Positions 10,014 through 17,990 of a stretch of 64,000 nucleotides of DNA are shown here, one piece after another. The stretch lies in NCBI GenBank assembly GCA_910584055.1, contig CAJTZS010000017.1:1-64000 (forward strand). Reading direction: 5' to 3'. Numbering within the stretch: position 1 is the stretch's first letter; every line of letters starts with the position of its first letter. The notes beneath the pieces were generated by a model. It was not told the origin of the DNA and did no database searches. It saw only the letters and a list, made by a program, of their open reading frames with translations. The DNA comes from an uncultured Muribaculaceae bacterium (GTDB taxonomy: Bacteria; Bacteroidota; Bacteroidia; Bacteroidales; Muribaculaceae). A program made the translations under genes and the position numbers.

Positions 10014-10044
10014 CAAATATAATAATTCTGCACCATATCTCAAA
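10014..10044 (-). promoter_or_regulatory. Promoter of uvrB-ygiQ
   Basis: On the minus strand a -33 box TTTG (plus coordinates 10041-10044) is followed after 19 bases by -7 TATATTTG (10014-10021), an exact match to the Bacteroidetes sigma-ABfr consensus. The -7 box ends six bases before the uvrB ATG, so the transcript would be leaderless or nearly so. Confidence 0.8.
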
Positions 10045-10076
10045 GAGCGTTCCCGAATTTCACATGAAACAGAGAT

Positions 10077-10315
10077 AAATTCACATTTATCTCACTGAAC
10101 ATTATTCCTCGCAGAGCCGCAGAGTGGCAGAGCCTTCATATCTGGTTTCAGAGGTCGTTTCCACTCCTGCCGAGGAGCGGAGCTTGTCGCTAAAATCGCC
10201 GCGGCATACTCTGGCACTCTGCCGGGAGTATACGACCCTAAAAAAGACAGTGTCGATTCTTTGCGTCCTCGGCTACTCTGCGAGGAATAAAGTTCAGTGC
10301 GATAAATAGGAATTT
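10077..10315. mobile_element. MITE-like inverted-repeat element, copy A
   Basis: A 239-bp block with long terminal inverted repeats. The left end reads TTTATCTCACTGAACATTAT, continuing into TCCTCGCAGAG; the right end is its near-complement, CTCTGCGAGGAATAAAGTTC running on to GATAAATAGGAATTT. A second copy at 29207-29446 lies in the opposite orientation and matches over its whole length with scattered differences. No transposase is encoded. A 61-codon frame inside both copies gives similar peptides, but this follows from the DNA similarity and is not taken as a gene. It occupies most of the gap between the divergent uvrB and tpiA promoters. Confidence 0.82.
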
Positions 10316-10381
10316 AATGTCGTTTTTGATTTTCCTTGGAAAGAACGTTTTGTTCAGGATTGTAAATGTGTCTGTGTGAAA

Positions 10382-10413
10382 TTTGGAAAGGTGAATAAAA
10401 TAGGTTAACTTTG
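10382..10413 (+). promoter_or_regulatory. Promoter of tpiA
   Basis: -33 TTTG at 10382-10385, 20-base spacer, then -7 TAACTTTG at 10406-10413. This is a full match to the Bacteroidetes consensus and lies 44 bases before the tpiA ATG. It is outside the neighbouring MITE-like element. Confidence 0.8.
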
Positions 10414-10457
10414 CAAATTGAAATAAAAAGAAACATTTGCATTAAATATATAAGACA

Positions 10458-11210
10458 ATGAGAAAAAATGTTGTAGCAGGCAACTGGAAAATGAACACCA
10501 CTCTCGAAGAGGGAGTAGAGTTGGCAAACCAGATCAATAGCCTTCTTAAGGGTAAAACAGTGAATTGCGATGTAGTGGTCTGCGTTCCTTTCACTCATCT
10601 TACAAGCGTAAACGCGGTTCTTGAACCGGAACTTGTAAAGCTTGGCGCCGAAAATTGCTCAGAGCATGAGAAAGGCGCTTATACAGGTGAAGTCAGCGCA
10701 GCGATGGTTAAATCTACAGGTGCAACTCACGTCATCCTCGGTCATAGCGAGCGTCGTCAGTATTTCGGAGAGAATAACGAACAGCTTCTTGCAAAAACAA
10801 AATTGGCTCTTGCTAACGGTCTTACTCCTATTTTCTGCGTAGGTGAGGTTCTTGAGGAGAGAGAGAACGGTAGCTTCAATGAGGTTGTCAAAGGACAGGT
10901 TGAGGCTCTTTTCGAACTCAGTGCTGAGGATTTCGGTAAAATCATCATCGCATACGAACCCGTCTGGGCTATCGGCACCGGCAAAACAGCTACAGCAGAG
11001 CAGGCACAGGATATGCATGCCCACATCCGTAAGGTTGTTGAGGAAAAATATGGCAAACAGGTAGCAGAGGATACATCAATCCTCTATGGCGGCAGCTGCA
11101 AACCTACCAACGCCAAGGAGCTTTTCGCGAAACCGGATGTTGACGGTGGACTTATAGGCGGTGCGGCTCTTCAGGCTGAGTCATTCCTCGGCATCATCGA
11201 GGCTTGCTAA
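10458..11210 (+). CDS. tpiA: Triose-phosphate isomerase
   Basis: Glycolytic enzyme interconverting dihydroxyacetone phosphate and glyceraldehyde 3-phosphate, 250 residues, the normal bacterial length. Catalytic residues are visible: Lys11 in NWKMN, His96 in GHSERR and Glu167 in AYEPVWAIGTG, where the last part is the mobile loop 6. The phosphate-binding end reads YGGSCKP and GLIGGAAL. It is first in a transcript with the SPOR-domain gene (42 bases later) and folE, an order I recognise as common in Bacteroidales. A small hairpin (ACGGCT/AGCCGT) lies in the gap to the next gene. Confidence 0.98.
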   Translation: MRKNVVAGNWKMNTTLEEGVELANQINSLLKGKTVNCDVVVCVPFTHLTSVNAVLEPELVKLGAENCSEHEKGAYTGEVSAAMVKSTGATHVILGHSERRQYFGENNEQLLAKTKLALANGLTPIFCVGEVLEERENGSFNEVVKGQVEALFELSAEDFGKIIIAYEPVWAIGTGKTATAEQAQDMHAHIRKVVEEKYGKQVAEDTSILYGGSCKPTNAKELFAKPDVDGGLIGGAALQAESFLGIIEAC

Positions 11211-11252
11211 TTCCATTATATTAAGACGGCTTAAAGCCGTAATAAGCTGACT

Positions 11253-11783
11253 ATGAAAATATCGCTAAGCAATATAATAGCGGCATTACTGATATTGACT
11301 GCAACCGGGGGATTCTCTCTCCCGGTTGTGGCTCAATCTGAAACGCAGTCTACTGAGGAAAAAAGAAATCCGGTAGAGATTATACAGCGCGAATCGAATG
11401 GTAATGTCACAATAACAATTCCTGAGAATATCCTGGAATTGATCATGTCCGACAGTGATTCCCAGAAAAAGGTCACAGGACCGGTGATCAAACCCGGCAT
11501 AAATAAAATGACCGGTTACCGGATTCAGGTCTTTAGTGACGGACGCAGTCAGCATTCTCTTGAGTCCAGGGCAAAAGCCCGTGGAAGTGCAATTGTCTCC
11601 CGTTTCCCGAAATACAGGGGACAGATATACACTTTCTCAAGTTCACCCAACTGGTACACTCGCGTTGGAAATTTTAGAAATTCTAATGAAGCGGCCACCG
11701 CGCTTGCAGAACTTAAAAGAGCATTCCCTCAGTTTGCATCGGAGATGCGGGTTGTAAAGAGTCCGATTGTAATTATCAAATGA
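11253..11783 (+). CDS. Exported SPOR-domain protein
   Basis: Protein of 176 residues with an N-terminal signal peptide (hydrophobic residues 9-25, likely cleavage after VVAQ). A polar linker follows, and a C-terminal SPOR domain from about residue 98 (YRIQVFSDGR to RVVKSP). SPOR domains bind glycan strands lacking stem peptides, which would place the protein in the periplasm at septal or remodelled peptidoglycan. Its specific role is unknown. It lies between tpiA and folE, 42 and 21 bases away, and is probably co-transcribed with both. Confidence 0.85.
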   Translation: MKISLSNIIAALLILTATGGFSLPVVAQSETQSTEEKRNPVEIIQRESNGNVTITIPENILELIMSDSDSQKKVTGPVIKPGINKMTGYRIQVFSDGRSQHSLESRAKARGSAIVSRFPKYRGQIYTFSSSPNWYTRVGNFRNSNEAATALAELKRAFPQFASEMRVVKSPIVIIK

Positions 11784-11804
11784 TGATGTTGACAAGAATT
11801 TGAA

Positions 11805-12389
11805 ATGGGACGTATAGAAAATCATAACGAAGATCTTGTGGCTCAGATTGCAGAGCATTATTCAGCAATCCTTAGGCTTGTCGGAGAAGATCCGGAACGC
11901 GAAGGTTTGAAGAAAACTCCGGTAAGGGCAGCCAAGGCAATACTCGACATAACATCCGGTTACCGCAATGATCCGCTGAAGATAGCGCGTCAGGCAATCT
12001 TTGAACATGGTGGTTCGCAGATGGTGATAGTGAAGGATATTGAGTTCTACAGTATGTGCGAGCATCATATACTCCCATTTTTCGGTAGAGTTTCAATCGG
12101 TTATATCCCCAAGGGGAAGATGATAGGCTTGTCCAAACTCGCAAGGATTGTAGACAATTTCGCCCGTCGTCTGCAGGTGCAGGAGCATCTCACGTCGCAG
12201 GTATGTCATTTGCTTGAGGAAGCGATGCCAACTGATGGCGTGATAGTATGTTGCACCGGCGAACATCTCTGCATGAAGATGCGTGGGGTGGAGAAACAGG
12301 ATTCAGCTACAACCACATTCGATTACACCGGGCGTTTCGCAAAAGAACCCACGTTGCGCGAGGAGTTCATGCGGCTGTTAAAATGTTGA
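11805..12389 (+). CDS. folE: GTP cyclohydrolase I
   Basis: Enzyme of 194 residues that converts GTP to 7,8-dihydroneopterin triphosphate, the first step of tetrahydrofolate synthesis. Zinc ligands Cys85 and His88 (SMCEHH) and Cys156 (EHLCMKMRG) are present, as is the conserved LSKLARIVDNFARR segment. Length and all motifs fit type I enzymes. It ends a tpiA-SPOR-folE transcript, closed by the strong hairpin at 12441-12470. It converges on serA. Confidence 0.97.
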   Translation: MGRIENHNEDLVAQIAEHYSAILRLVGEDPEREGLKKTPVRAAKAILDITSGYRNDPLKIARQAIFEHGGSQMVIVKDIEFYSMCEHHILPFFGRVSIGYIPKGKMIGLSKLARIVDNFARRLQVQEHLTSQVCHLLEEAMPTDGVIVCCTGEHLCMKMRGVEKQDSATTTFDYTGRFAKEPTLREEFMRLLKC

Positions 12390-12440
12390 GAATATCCCTG
12401 GTACAAAGCTGGTAAGTATAGTTGGATGTAAATTAAAATA

Positions 12441-12470
12441 AATGAAGGAGTGCACTCGCACTCCTTCATT
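12441..12470. terminator. Bidirectional terminator between folE and serA
   Basis: AATGAAGGAGTGC (12441-12453) and GCACTCCTTCATT (12458-12470) form a perfect 13-bp stem with an ACTC loop. A-rich sequence stands on the left and T-rich sequence on the right. It lies between two convergent genes, as expected of a shared terminator. Confidence 0.85.
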
Positions 12471-12495
12471 CGTTTATATATTTTATTGTAGTTTT

Positions 12496-13416
12496 TTAGA
12501 AACGGTTCACCTGATATTTGTTCCAGCCGTCCTTGAGGTAGGCGATTGCCTGCTCTGCGGCGGCAACCCCGGCGTTGAAGTTTGCCTCAGCCGTCTGGGC
12601 ACCCATCTTCTTCGGGGTGAAAAATACGCGGGCTGCAAATTTCTGTTCGAATTCTTCAGCTGCATCCGGTTTGATGTCTGAAACATAACGAAGGTCGGGG
12701 CGTTCTTCGAGAGCCTTGATAAGTCCGGCTTCATCGATAACCTCTTTGCGGGCAGTGTTTACGAGCACACCGTTCTTAGGCATGAGCATCACGAGGTCGT
12801 ATCCTATTGAATTGCGTGTTTCAGCAGTTGCCGGGATGTGGAGCGAAACGAAGTCATTGTTGGAGAAAAGTTCTTTAACGTCATGAAGCGGCTTGATGCC
12901 GTCAGCTTCCATCACGGCATCGTCAACAAACTTGTCGAGGGCTTCGATTTTCATTCCGAACCCTTTGGCTATGCGAGCCACATTGCGTCCAACCTGTCCG
13001 TATGCGTAAATACCGAGGGATTTCCCTTTTAGCTCAGAACCGGATTTTCCGTTATACTGATTACGGCACATCATAACCATCATTCCGAATACGAGTTCTG
13101 CTACGGCGTTTGAATTCTGACCGGGAGTGTTCATAACGCAAATTTTGCGTTCGGAAGCGGCCTCAAGATCGATATTGTCATAACCTGCTCCGGCGCGGAC
13201 AATAACCTTAAGGTTTTTAGCGTGGTCAAGGAGCGCGCGGTCAACCTTATCGCTGCGAACGATAAGAGCATCGACATCGGCAATTGCCTGCACGAAATCT
13301 TCCCGTGTACCGCCTTCTACGAGTTTAAGCTCATTCCCCGATGCGTTTACAGTGTCGGCAATAGCTTTGACAGCAGCCGGTGCAAAAGGTTTCTCTGTGA
13401 ATACCAATATTTTCAT
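12496..13416 (-). CDS. serA: D-3-phosphoglycerate dehydrogenase, short Bacteroidetes type
   Basis: First enzyme of serine synthesis, 306 residues, NAD-dependent. The substrate domain carries VRAGAGYDNIDL and the nucleotide fold YGQVGRNVARIA. It lacks the C-terminal regulatory (ACT/ASB) domains of enterobacterial SerA, so feedback inhibition by serine through them is not expected. At the usual catalytic His (family pattern PHIGAST) the sequence is TPKKMGAQT, with Lys in place of His. This variant is known from Bacteroidales and Entamoeba enzymes, so the protein is probably active. It follows serC after 17 bases in one operon. NAD specificity is inferred from the family. Confidence 0.92.
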   Translation of the reverse strand: MKILVFTEKPFAPAAVKAIADTVNASGNELKLVEGGTREDFVQAIADVDALIVRSDKVDRALLDHAKNLKVIVRAGAGYDNIDLEAASERKICVMNTPGQNSNAVAELVFGMMVMMCRNQYNGKSGSELKGKSLGIYAYGQVGRNVARIAKGFGMKIEALDKFVDDAVMEADGIKPLHDVKELFSNNDFVSLHIPATAETRNSIGYDLVMLMPKNGVLVNTARKEVIDEAGLIKALEERPDLRYVSDIKPDAAEEFEQKFAARVFFTPKKMGAQTAEANFNAGVAAAEQAIAYLKDGWNKYQVNRF

Positions 13417-13433
13417 AGCGTCAAATTGATTGA

Positions 13434-14501
13434 TTAATGTTTAGCTTCGAATTCTTTCATCGCGTCCACGAGCACCTTCACGCTTTCGAGGGGAAGTGCA
13501 TTGTAAAGGGATGCGCGGAAGCCACCAACTGAACGATGACCCTTGATTCCGACGATACCTTTGGATGTCGCGAACTCCATGAAATCTTTTTCGAGTTCAG
13601 CGTAATCCGGTTTCATTACGAAGCATACGTTCATGATTGAACGGTCTTCCTCTGCCACAGTTCCCACGAAGAGTTTGTTTCTGTCTATCTCATCATAAAG
13701 CACGGCAGCCTTTTCGAGGTCGAGTTTCTCCATTGCCGCAACACCGCCCATTTCTTTATAATAACGCAGTGTCATCAATGCGGAATATATCGGAAGCACC
13801 GGCGGAGTGTTGAACATTGACCCTTTCTTGATGTGTGTGCGGTAATCGAGCATCGTCGGGATTTCGCGGCTGACTTTGCCGAGGATATCTTCCTTCACGA
13901 TAACTATTGTCACACCGGCGGGGGCGAGGTTCTTCTGAGCACCGGCATATATGAGAGAATATTTGGTGGGATCGAACTGACGTGAGAAAATATCTGAAGA
14001 CATGTCGCAGACTACAGGCACCGGTGTGTCGAAATCATGACGGATCTCGGTGCCGTAGATTGTATTGTTGGATGTGAAGTGGAAATAGTCAACGTCGGTG
14101 GGAATTGTAAAGTCTTTGGGGATATAGTTGAACTTGGTGTCTTCAGAAGATGCAAGGACATCAACCTCTCCGAAGATTTTAGCTTCCTTGATAGCATTTG
14201 TAGCCCATGTGCCTGTATTGATATACGCGGCTTTCTTGTTCAGGAGGTTGAAAGGAACCATGCAGAACTGCATGCTTGCGCCACCACCGAGGAAAAGCAC
14301 GTGATAGTTCTCCGGCAGGTGAAGGAGCTCTTTGGTCAAGGCCACTGCTTCGTCCATTACAGCCTGGAACTGTTTGCTGCGGTGAGAAATCTCGAGGATT
14401 GAGAGACCCATGTCAGAGAAATCCTGAATAGCCTCAGCCGTTTTCTGGATAGTGTAAGGACTGAGGATACTGGGTCCTGCATAAAAATTGTGTTTCTTCA
14501 T
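13434..14501 (-). CDS. serC: Phosphoserine aminotransferase
   Basis: PLP enzyme of 355 residues that transfers the amino group of glutamate to 3-phosphohydroxypyruvate (serine synthesis; also able to act in pyridoxine synthesis). Visible are the N-terminal NFYAGPSILS, the phosphate-binding FLGGGASMQF, the cofactor lysine in YAGAQKNLAPAG and the C-terminal GHRSVGGFRAS that binds the substrate phosphate. It is first in the serC-serA operon, with a good promoter at 14539-14568 and a leader of about 30 bases. Confidence 0.97.
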   Translation of the reverse strand: MKKHNFYAGPSILSPYTIQKTAEAIQDFSDMGLSILEISHRSKQFQAVMDEAVALTKELLHLPENYHVLFLGGGASMQFCMVPFNLLNKKAAYINTGTWATNAIKEAKIFGEVDVLASSEDTKFNYIPKDFTIPTDVDYFHFTSNNTIYGTEIRHDFDTPVPVVCDMSSDIFSRQFDPTKYSLIYAGAQKNLAPAGVTIVIVKEDILGKVSREIPTMLDYRTHIKKGSMFNTPPVLPIYSALMTLRYYKEMGGVAAMEKLDLEKAAVLYDEIDRNKLFVGTVAEEDRSIMNVCFVMKPDYAELEKDFMEFATSKGIVGIKGHRSVGGFRASLYNALPLESVKVLVDAMKEFEAKH

Positions 14502-14538
14502 GATTGTTAAAAAAATATGGTTAATATGATTTTTGTGG

Positions 14539-14568
14539 CAAATATAATGTTAAAATTATTATGACAAA
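14539..14568 (-). promoter_or_regulatory. Promoter of serC-serA
   Basis: On the minus strand, -33 TTTG (14565-14568), 18-base spacer and -7 TATATTTG (14539-14546), close to consensus. It lies 37 bases upstream of the serC ATG and next to the terminator of the upstream mdh gene. Confidence 0.75.
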
Positions 14569-14581
14569 AATTTTTGAGGAT

Positions 14582-14620
14582 AAAAAAGAGGATAGATGTT
14601 GGAAAACATCTATCCTCTTT
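14582..14620 (-). terminator. Terminator of malate dehydrogenase gene
   Basis: AAAGAGGATAGATGTT (14585-14600) and its exact complement (14605-14620) form a 16-bp stem with a four-base loop. On the minus strand it is followed by a run of six T. It lies 29 bp after the mdh stop. Confidence 0.9.
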
Positions 14621-14649
14621 GACATAATGTAAGAAGTTGTTTAGATTTA

Positions 14650-15663
14650 TTATTTTGTTTCTTCGTCAAGACTCGGATTAAGTTTGCTCCATTCAGAGAT
14701 AGGTGGCATGATACCGAGGGAGATAACTTCATCGCGCAGGGCGCATAGATGCTGATAGCTCTTTTCAAGGGCTGCATTCTCTTCGGGTGTGCCCTCCACA
14801 GTCTTGAATGTCACGCCATCTTTATTGATGGTTGTTTCCATAGCCATCATTATGTGACTGAATTTCTTGTCATTCACATATACTCCGGCGGGCCATTTGA
14901 ATGCCGGGCCGCCCATTGCTGCAGCAATCATTTCTATGGAGAGGTATGCAGGACTCTGGAAAGAAGACCTTCCACGGAGATCGATAATGTTCTTGCCGCC
15001 CTGGATAACCCTCGTTTTCATCTCTTCCCATTCCTGTGCAGGTATGACTCCGGTTTCGATAAGCTCTTTCAAAGGTTTGCCATCAACGATAGTGGTTGAT
15101 TCAAACACTGCCATCTGCTCGCCATGACCGCCATATGTCCTTGCGTTGGTAATCTTGTCAGGAGCGATCTTGAAATACTTGGCGAGTTCATTGCGGAGAC
15201 GGGTGCTGTCGAGAGCTGCGAGGGTTGTCACGCAACTCGGTTTGACACCGGAGTAGAGGAGTGTTACGAGCCCTGTGATATCAGCCGGATTGAATATAAC
15301 GACGATATGTTTTACATCCGGGCAATATTTCCTTACGTTCTTACCGAAGTCTTCCGCAATCTGTGCATTGCCCTTAAGCAGATCCTCTCTGGTCATTCCC
15401 GCTTTACGTGGAGCGCCACCCGATGAAACAATATATTTCGCATCGGTGAAAGCAGTTTCGATATCATCCGTATATGTCAGGTTTAATCCTTCGAAACCGC
15501 ATTGCAGCAACTCTTCGGCAACGCCTTCAAGACCTTTTGCATATGGGTCGTAAAGACAAATATTTGGAGTAAGGTGCATCATGATGGCGGTTTGAGCCAT
15601 GTTTGAACCGATCATGCCGGCTGCACCGACAATCAGCAGTTTTTCATCTGTAAGAAATTTCAT
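14650..15663 (-). CDS. mdh: Malate dehydrogenase (lactate/malate dehydrogenase family)
   Basis: NAD(P)-linked oxidoreductase of 337 residues that interconverts malate and oxaloacetate, a step in the reductive branch leading to succinate and propionate in these anaerobes. The Rossmann motif is GAAGMIG at about 13-19. The mobile loop RKAGMTREDL carries the substrate arginines, ALDSTRLR follows, and the catalytic histidine sits in YGGHGEQM. The sequence is of the Bacteroidales type, somewhat longer than standard MDH. It is transcribed alone with its own terminator. Its fermentation role links to the methylmalonyl-CoA mutase genes 2 kb away, which is an inference from pathway logic. Confidence 0.93.
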   Translation of the reverse strand: MKFLTDEKLLIVGAAGMIGSNMAQTAIMMHLTPNICLYDPYAKGLEGVAEELLQCGFEGLNLTYTDDIETAFTDAKYIVSSGGAPRKAGMTREDLLKGNAQIAEDFGKNVRKYCPDVKHIVVIFNPADITGLVTLLYSGVKPSCVTTLAALDSTRLRNELAKYFKIAPDKITNARTYGGHGEQMAVFESTTIVDGKPLKELIETGVIPAQEWEEMKTRVIQGGKNIIDLRGRSSFQSPAYLSIEMIAAAMGGPAFKWPAGVYVNDKKFSHIMMAMETTINKDGVTFKTVEGTPEENAALEKSYQHLCALRDEVISLGIMPPISEWSKLNPSLDEETK

Positions 15664-15755
15664 ATCGATAATCTTTGTTAAGTTGTTATAATTATAATGT
15701 AATATAAAATGGAATGTTTTGAAAAATTGATTAATTTTGCATTAATTAACATAGT

Positions 15756-17123
15756 ATGGCAACAGCAAAGACAAAATCAGTATATTTCTGCAGCAATTGT
15801 GGATATGAGAGTCCCAAGTGGCTGGGAAAGTGTCCCGGTTGCGGAGAATGGAATTCCTTTGTGGAGGAGAGGGTGTCGGCAAAGCCGGGACGTAACGCAG
15901 GGAAAGGGCTTGTGAAAAGCAGCAAACCCCTGAAACTTTCCGAAATAGAGATCAAGGAGGACATGCGGATCAAGATGCCCTCTTCAGAACTTAACAGAGT
16001 GCTGGGGGGCGGACTTGTTGCCGGAAGCCTTACATTGATAGGAGGGGAGCCGGGAATCGGCAAGTCGACTTTGCTGCTTCAGAATATCCTGTCGATCCGT
16101 AACCGTAGGATTCTATATGTTTCGGGAGAGGAAAGTGCTTCTCAATTGAAATTGCGTGCCGATCGCCTCGGAAAGGTATCCGAGGATACTTTTATTCTTT
16201 GTGAGACAAATCTTGATAGCATTTTTACGCAAATAGAAAATGTTGACCCAGGGCTTATGATCGTCGATTCCATACAGACAATTTGCTCCAATGATATTGA
16301 ATCGGCGCCGGGTAGCGTCTCGCAGGTGCGTGAATGCGCGGCATCTCTATTAAGGTATGCAAAGGAATCCGGAGTCCCGGTGATTCTTGTAGGACACATC
16401 AATAAGGATGGGGCTATAGCCGGGCCCAAGGTTCTGGAGCATATTGTTGACACAGTCCTTCAGTTTGAAGGCGACAGACAGTATCTTTACCGAATATTAA
16501 GATCCGTTAAAAACAGGTTTGGCTCCACCAATGAGATAGGTATATATGAAATGGTACAGAAGGGTCTCAAAGAGGTGAAGAATCCTTCGGAAATGCTGTT
16601 GTCCGAGAATCGTGACGAAGAGATGAGCGGCATAGCCATCGGGGTCACGATGGAAGGCATACGGCCATTTATGGTGGAAGTTCAAGCTCTCGTGTCTTCA
16701 GCCGCTTACGGCACGCCACAGAGGTCTGTGACAGGATTTGACCAGCGGCGTCTGAATATGTTGTTGGCAGTGCTTGAGAAACGCGCGAAATTCAAATTGT
16801 CGCAGAAAGACGTTTTTCTCAATATAGCGGGAGGGCTTAAGGTTGCCGATCCTACACTTGACATGGCTGTTGTTGCAGCAATCATGAGTTCAAATTTCGA
16901 TATTCCTATTGACCGCAAGACTGCATTTGCCGGAGAAGTCGGACTGTCGGGCGAGATTCGCACAGTCACGAGAATAGAACAGAGGGTGTCGGAAGCACAG
17001 AAATTAGGTTTTGACACCATCATAATTCCTAAAGGTAATCTAAAAGGAATAAAAGATACGTTCAATATAAATATAATTGAAGTGGGAAAGGTGGAAGAAG
17101 TGTTTAAAAATATATTCAGCTGA
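15756..17123 (+). CDS. radA: DNA repair protein RadA
   Basis: RecA-related ATPase of 455 residues that helps branch migration during recombinational repair. The N-terminal zinc finger has Cys12, Cys15, Cys26 and Cys29. Walker A is GEPGIGKST at 97-105, the RadA-specific KNRFG motif is at 252-256, and the C-terminal third is the Lon-protease-like domain (AVVAAIMSSN, AGEVGLSGEIR). A -7 box TAATTTTG at 15732-15739 lies 16 bases upstream of ATG; no -33 match was seen. The FtsE-like gene starts two bases after the stop, so the two are co-transcribed. Confidence 0.96.
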   Translation: MATAKTKSVYFCSNCGYESPKWLGKCPGCGEWNSFVEERVSAKPGRNAGKGLVKSSKPLKLSEIEIKEDMRIKMPSSELNRVLGGGLVAGSLTLIGGEPGIGKSTLLLQNILSIRNRRILYVSGEESASQLKLRADRLGKVSEDTFILCETNLDSIFTQIENVDPGLMIVDSIQTICSNDIESAPGSVSQVRECAASLLRYAKESGVPVILVGHINKDGAIAGPKVLEHIVDTVLQFEGDRQYLYRILRSVKNRFGSTNEIGIYEMVQKGLKEVKNPSEMLLSENRDEEMSGIAIGVTMEGIRPFMVEVQALVSSAAYGTPQRSVTGFDQRRLNMLLAVLEKRAKFKLSQKDVFLNIAGGLKVADPTLDMAVVAAIMSSNFDIPIDRKTAFAGEVGLSGEIRTVTRIEQRVSEAQKLGFDTIIIPKGNLKGIKDTFNINIIEVGKVEEVFKNIFS

Positions 17124-17125
17124 AA

Positions 17126-17791
17126 ATGGGAATAATAATAGACTATGAAAAAGTAGAGATTGAGAGGGCTGACCGTCTTGTAATGAAAGATGTGACGTTC
17201 TCGGTGGAGGAAGGAGAATTCTGTTATCTCGTTGGAAGAGTTGGCAGTGGCAAAAGTTCATTGCTCAAAACGATGTATGCTGATGTAGATATCGATCATG
17301 GAAAGAAAGCAGAAGTGTTGGGATATGATCTGCTGAATCTTAAAAGGAGTCAGATTCCATATCTGCGTCGTCATGTCGGCATTGTGTTTCAGGATTTTCA
17401 GTTGCTACAGGACCGTTCTGCTAAAGCGAACCTCAGGTTTGTGCTTGAGGCAACCGGATGGAAATCGAAATCTGATATAGAAGACAGGATAGAAGACGTG
17501 TTGAAAGCTGTCGGCATGGAAAACAAAAGTTATAAGATGCCTCATGAACTCAGCGGTGGCGAGCAGCAGCGAATTGTCATTGCCCGAGCGTTGTTGAACA
17601 AGCCGAAGCTCATTCTTGCCGATGAACCTACGGGAAATCTCGATCCACAGACAGGATATCAGATAGTAAGTCTTCTTCACAAACTGGCAGACGAGGGCCG
17701 CACTATTCTTATGGCAACGCATAATATGCAGATGGTTGAGGATTTTCCGGCTCGTGTCTTGCGCTGTAACGACAAAGAATTGTTGGGCTAA
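17126..17791 (+). CDS. FtsE-like ABC transporter ATP-binding protein
   Basis: ATPase of 221 residues with Walker A GRVGSGKSS, Q-loop FQDFQLL, signature LSGGEQQR, Walker B LILADEP and the switch histidine in ATHN. Length and motif context match FtsE, which works with the membrane protein FtsX to activate peptidoglycan hydrolases during division. No FtsX gene is adjacent: upstream is radA (2 bases) and downstream a promoter for methylmalonyl-CoA mutase. A cell-division role is a family-based inference; a lipoprotein-export (LolD-like) ATPase is the alternative. The membrane partner must be encoded elsewhere. Confidence 0.82.
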   Translation: MGIIIDYEKVEIERADRLVMKDVTFSVEEGEFCYLVGRVGSGKSSLLKTMYADVDIDHGKKAEVLGYDLLNLKRSQIPYLRRHVGIVFQDFQLLQDRSAKANLRFVLEATGWKSKSDIEDRIEDVLKAVGMENKSYKMPHELSGGEQQRIVIARALLNKPKLILADEPTGNLDPQTGYQIVSLLHKLADEGRTILMATHNMQMVEDFPARVLRCNDKELLG

Positions 17792-17866
17792 TATGGTTTC
17801 ATAACGTAAAAAAACACTTTTAAAGAAAAAAATCAGATAAAGTTTTAAATTAGTGAAAATATTATT

Positions 17867-17874
17867 TAACTTTG
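17867..17874 (+). promoter_or_regulatory. -7 box of the methylmalonyl-CoA mutase operon
   Basis: TAACTTTG followed by CA, an exact -7 consensus, 117 bases before the small-subunit ATG. At the -33 position only an imperfect TTTT is seen. The leader of about 110 bases was inspected for the conserved cobalamin-riboswitch core and none was recognised. Confidence 0.55.
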
Positions 17875-17990
17875 CATAACGTTGCACGCACGATGCAGGA
17901 AAGGTTATAATAACATATTCCGCTGTGCGACCATGAACTACACAGGTTAATAATTGAACCAATCTATATCATAAACAAAAGCTATTTGCA

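Noticed and set aside
9999..10043. Longer UvrB start at 10043
   Set aside because: It would include the promoter's -7 box in the coding region and add residues not found in UvrB.
10124..10309. 61-codon frame within MITE-like copy A (and the matching part of 28854-29399)
   Set aside because: It lies wholly inside a non-coding inverted-repeat element. The peptide similarity follows from DNA similarity, and there is no promoter or plausible start signal.
17875..17990. Cobalamin riboswitch before the B12-dependent mutase
   Set aside because: The leader is only about 110 bases and none of the conserved core sequence was recognised.
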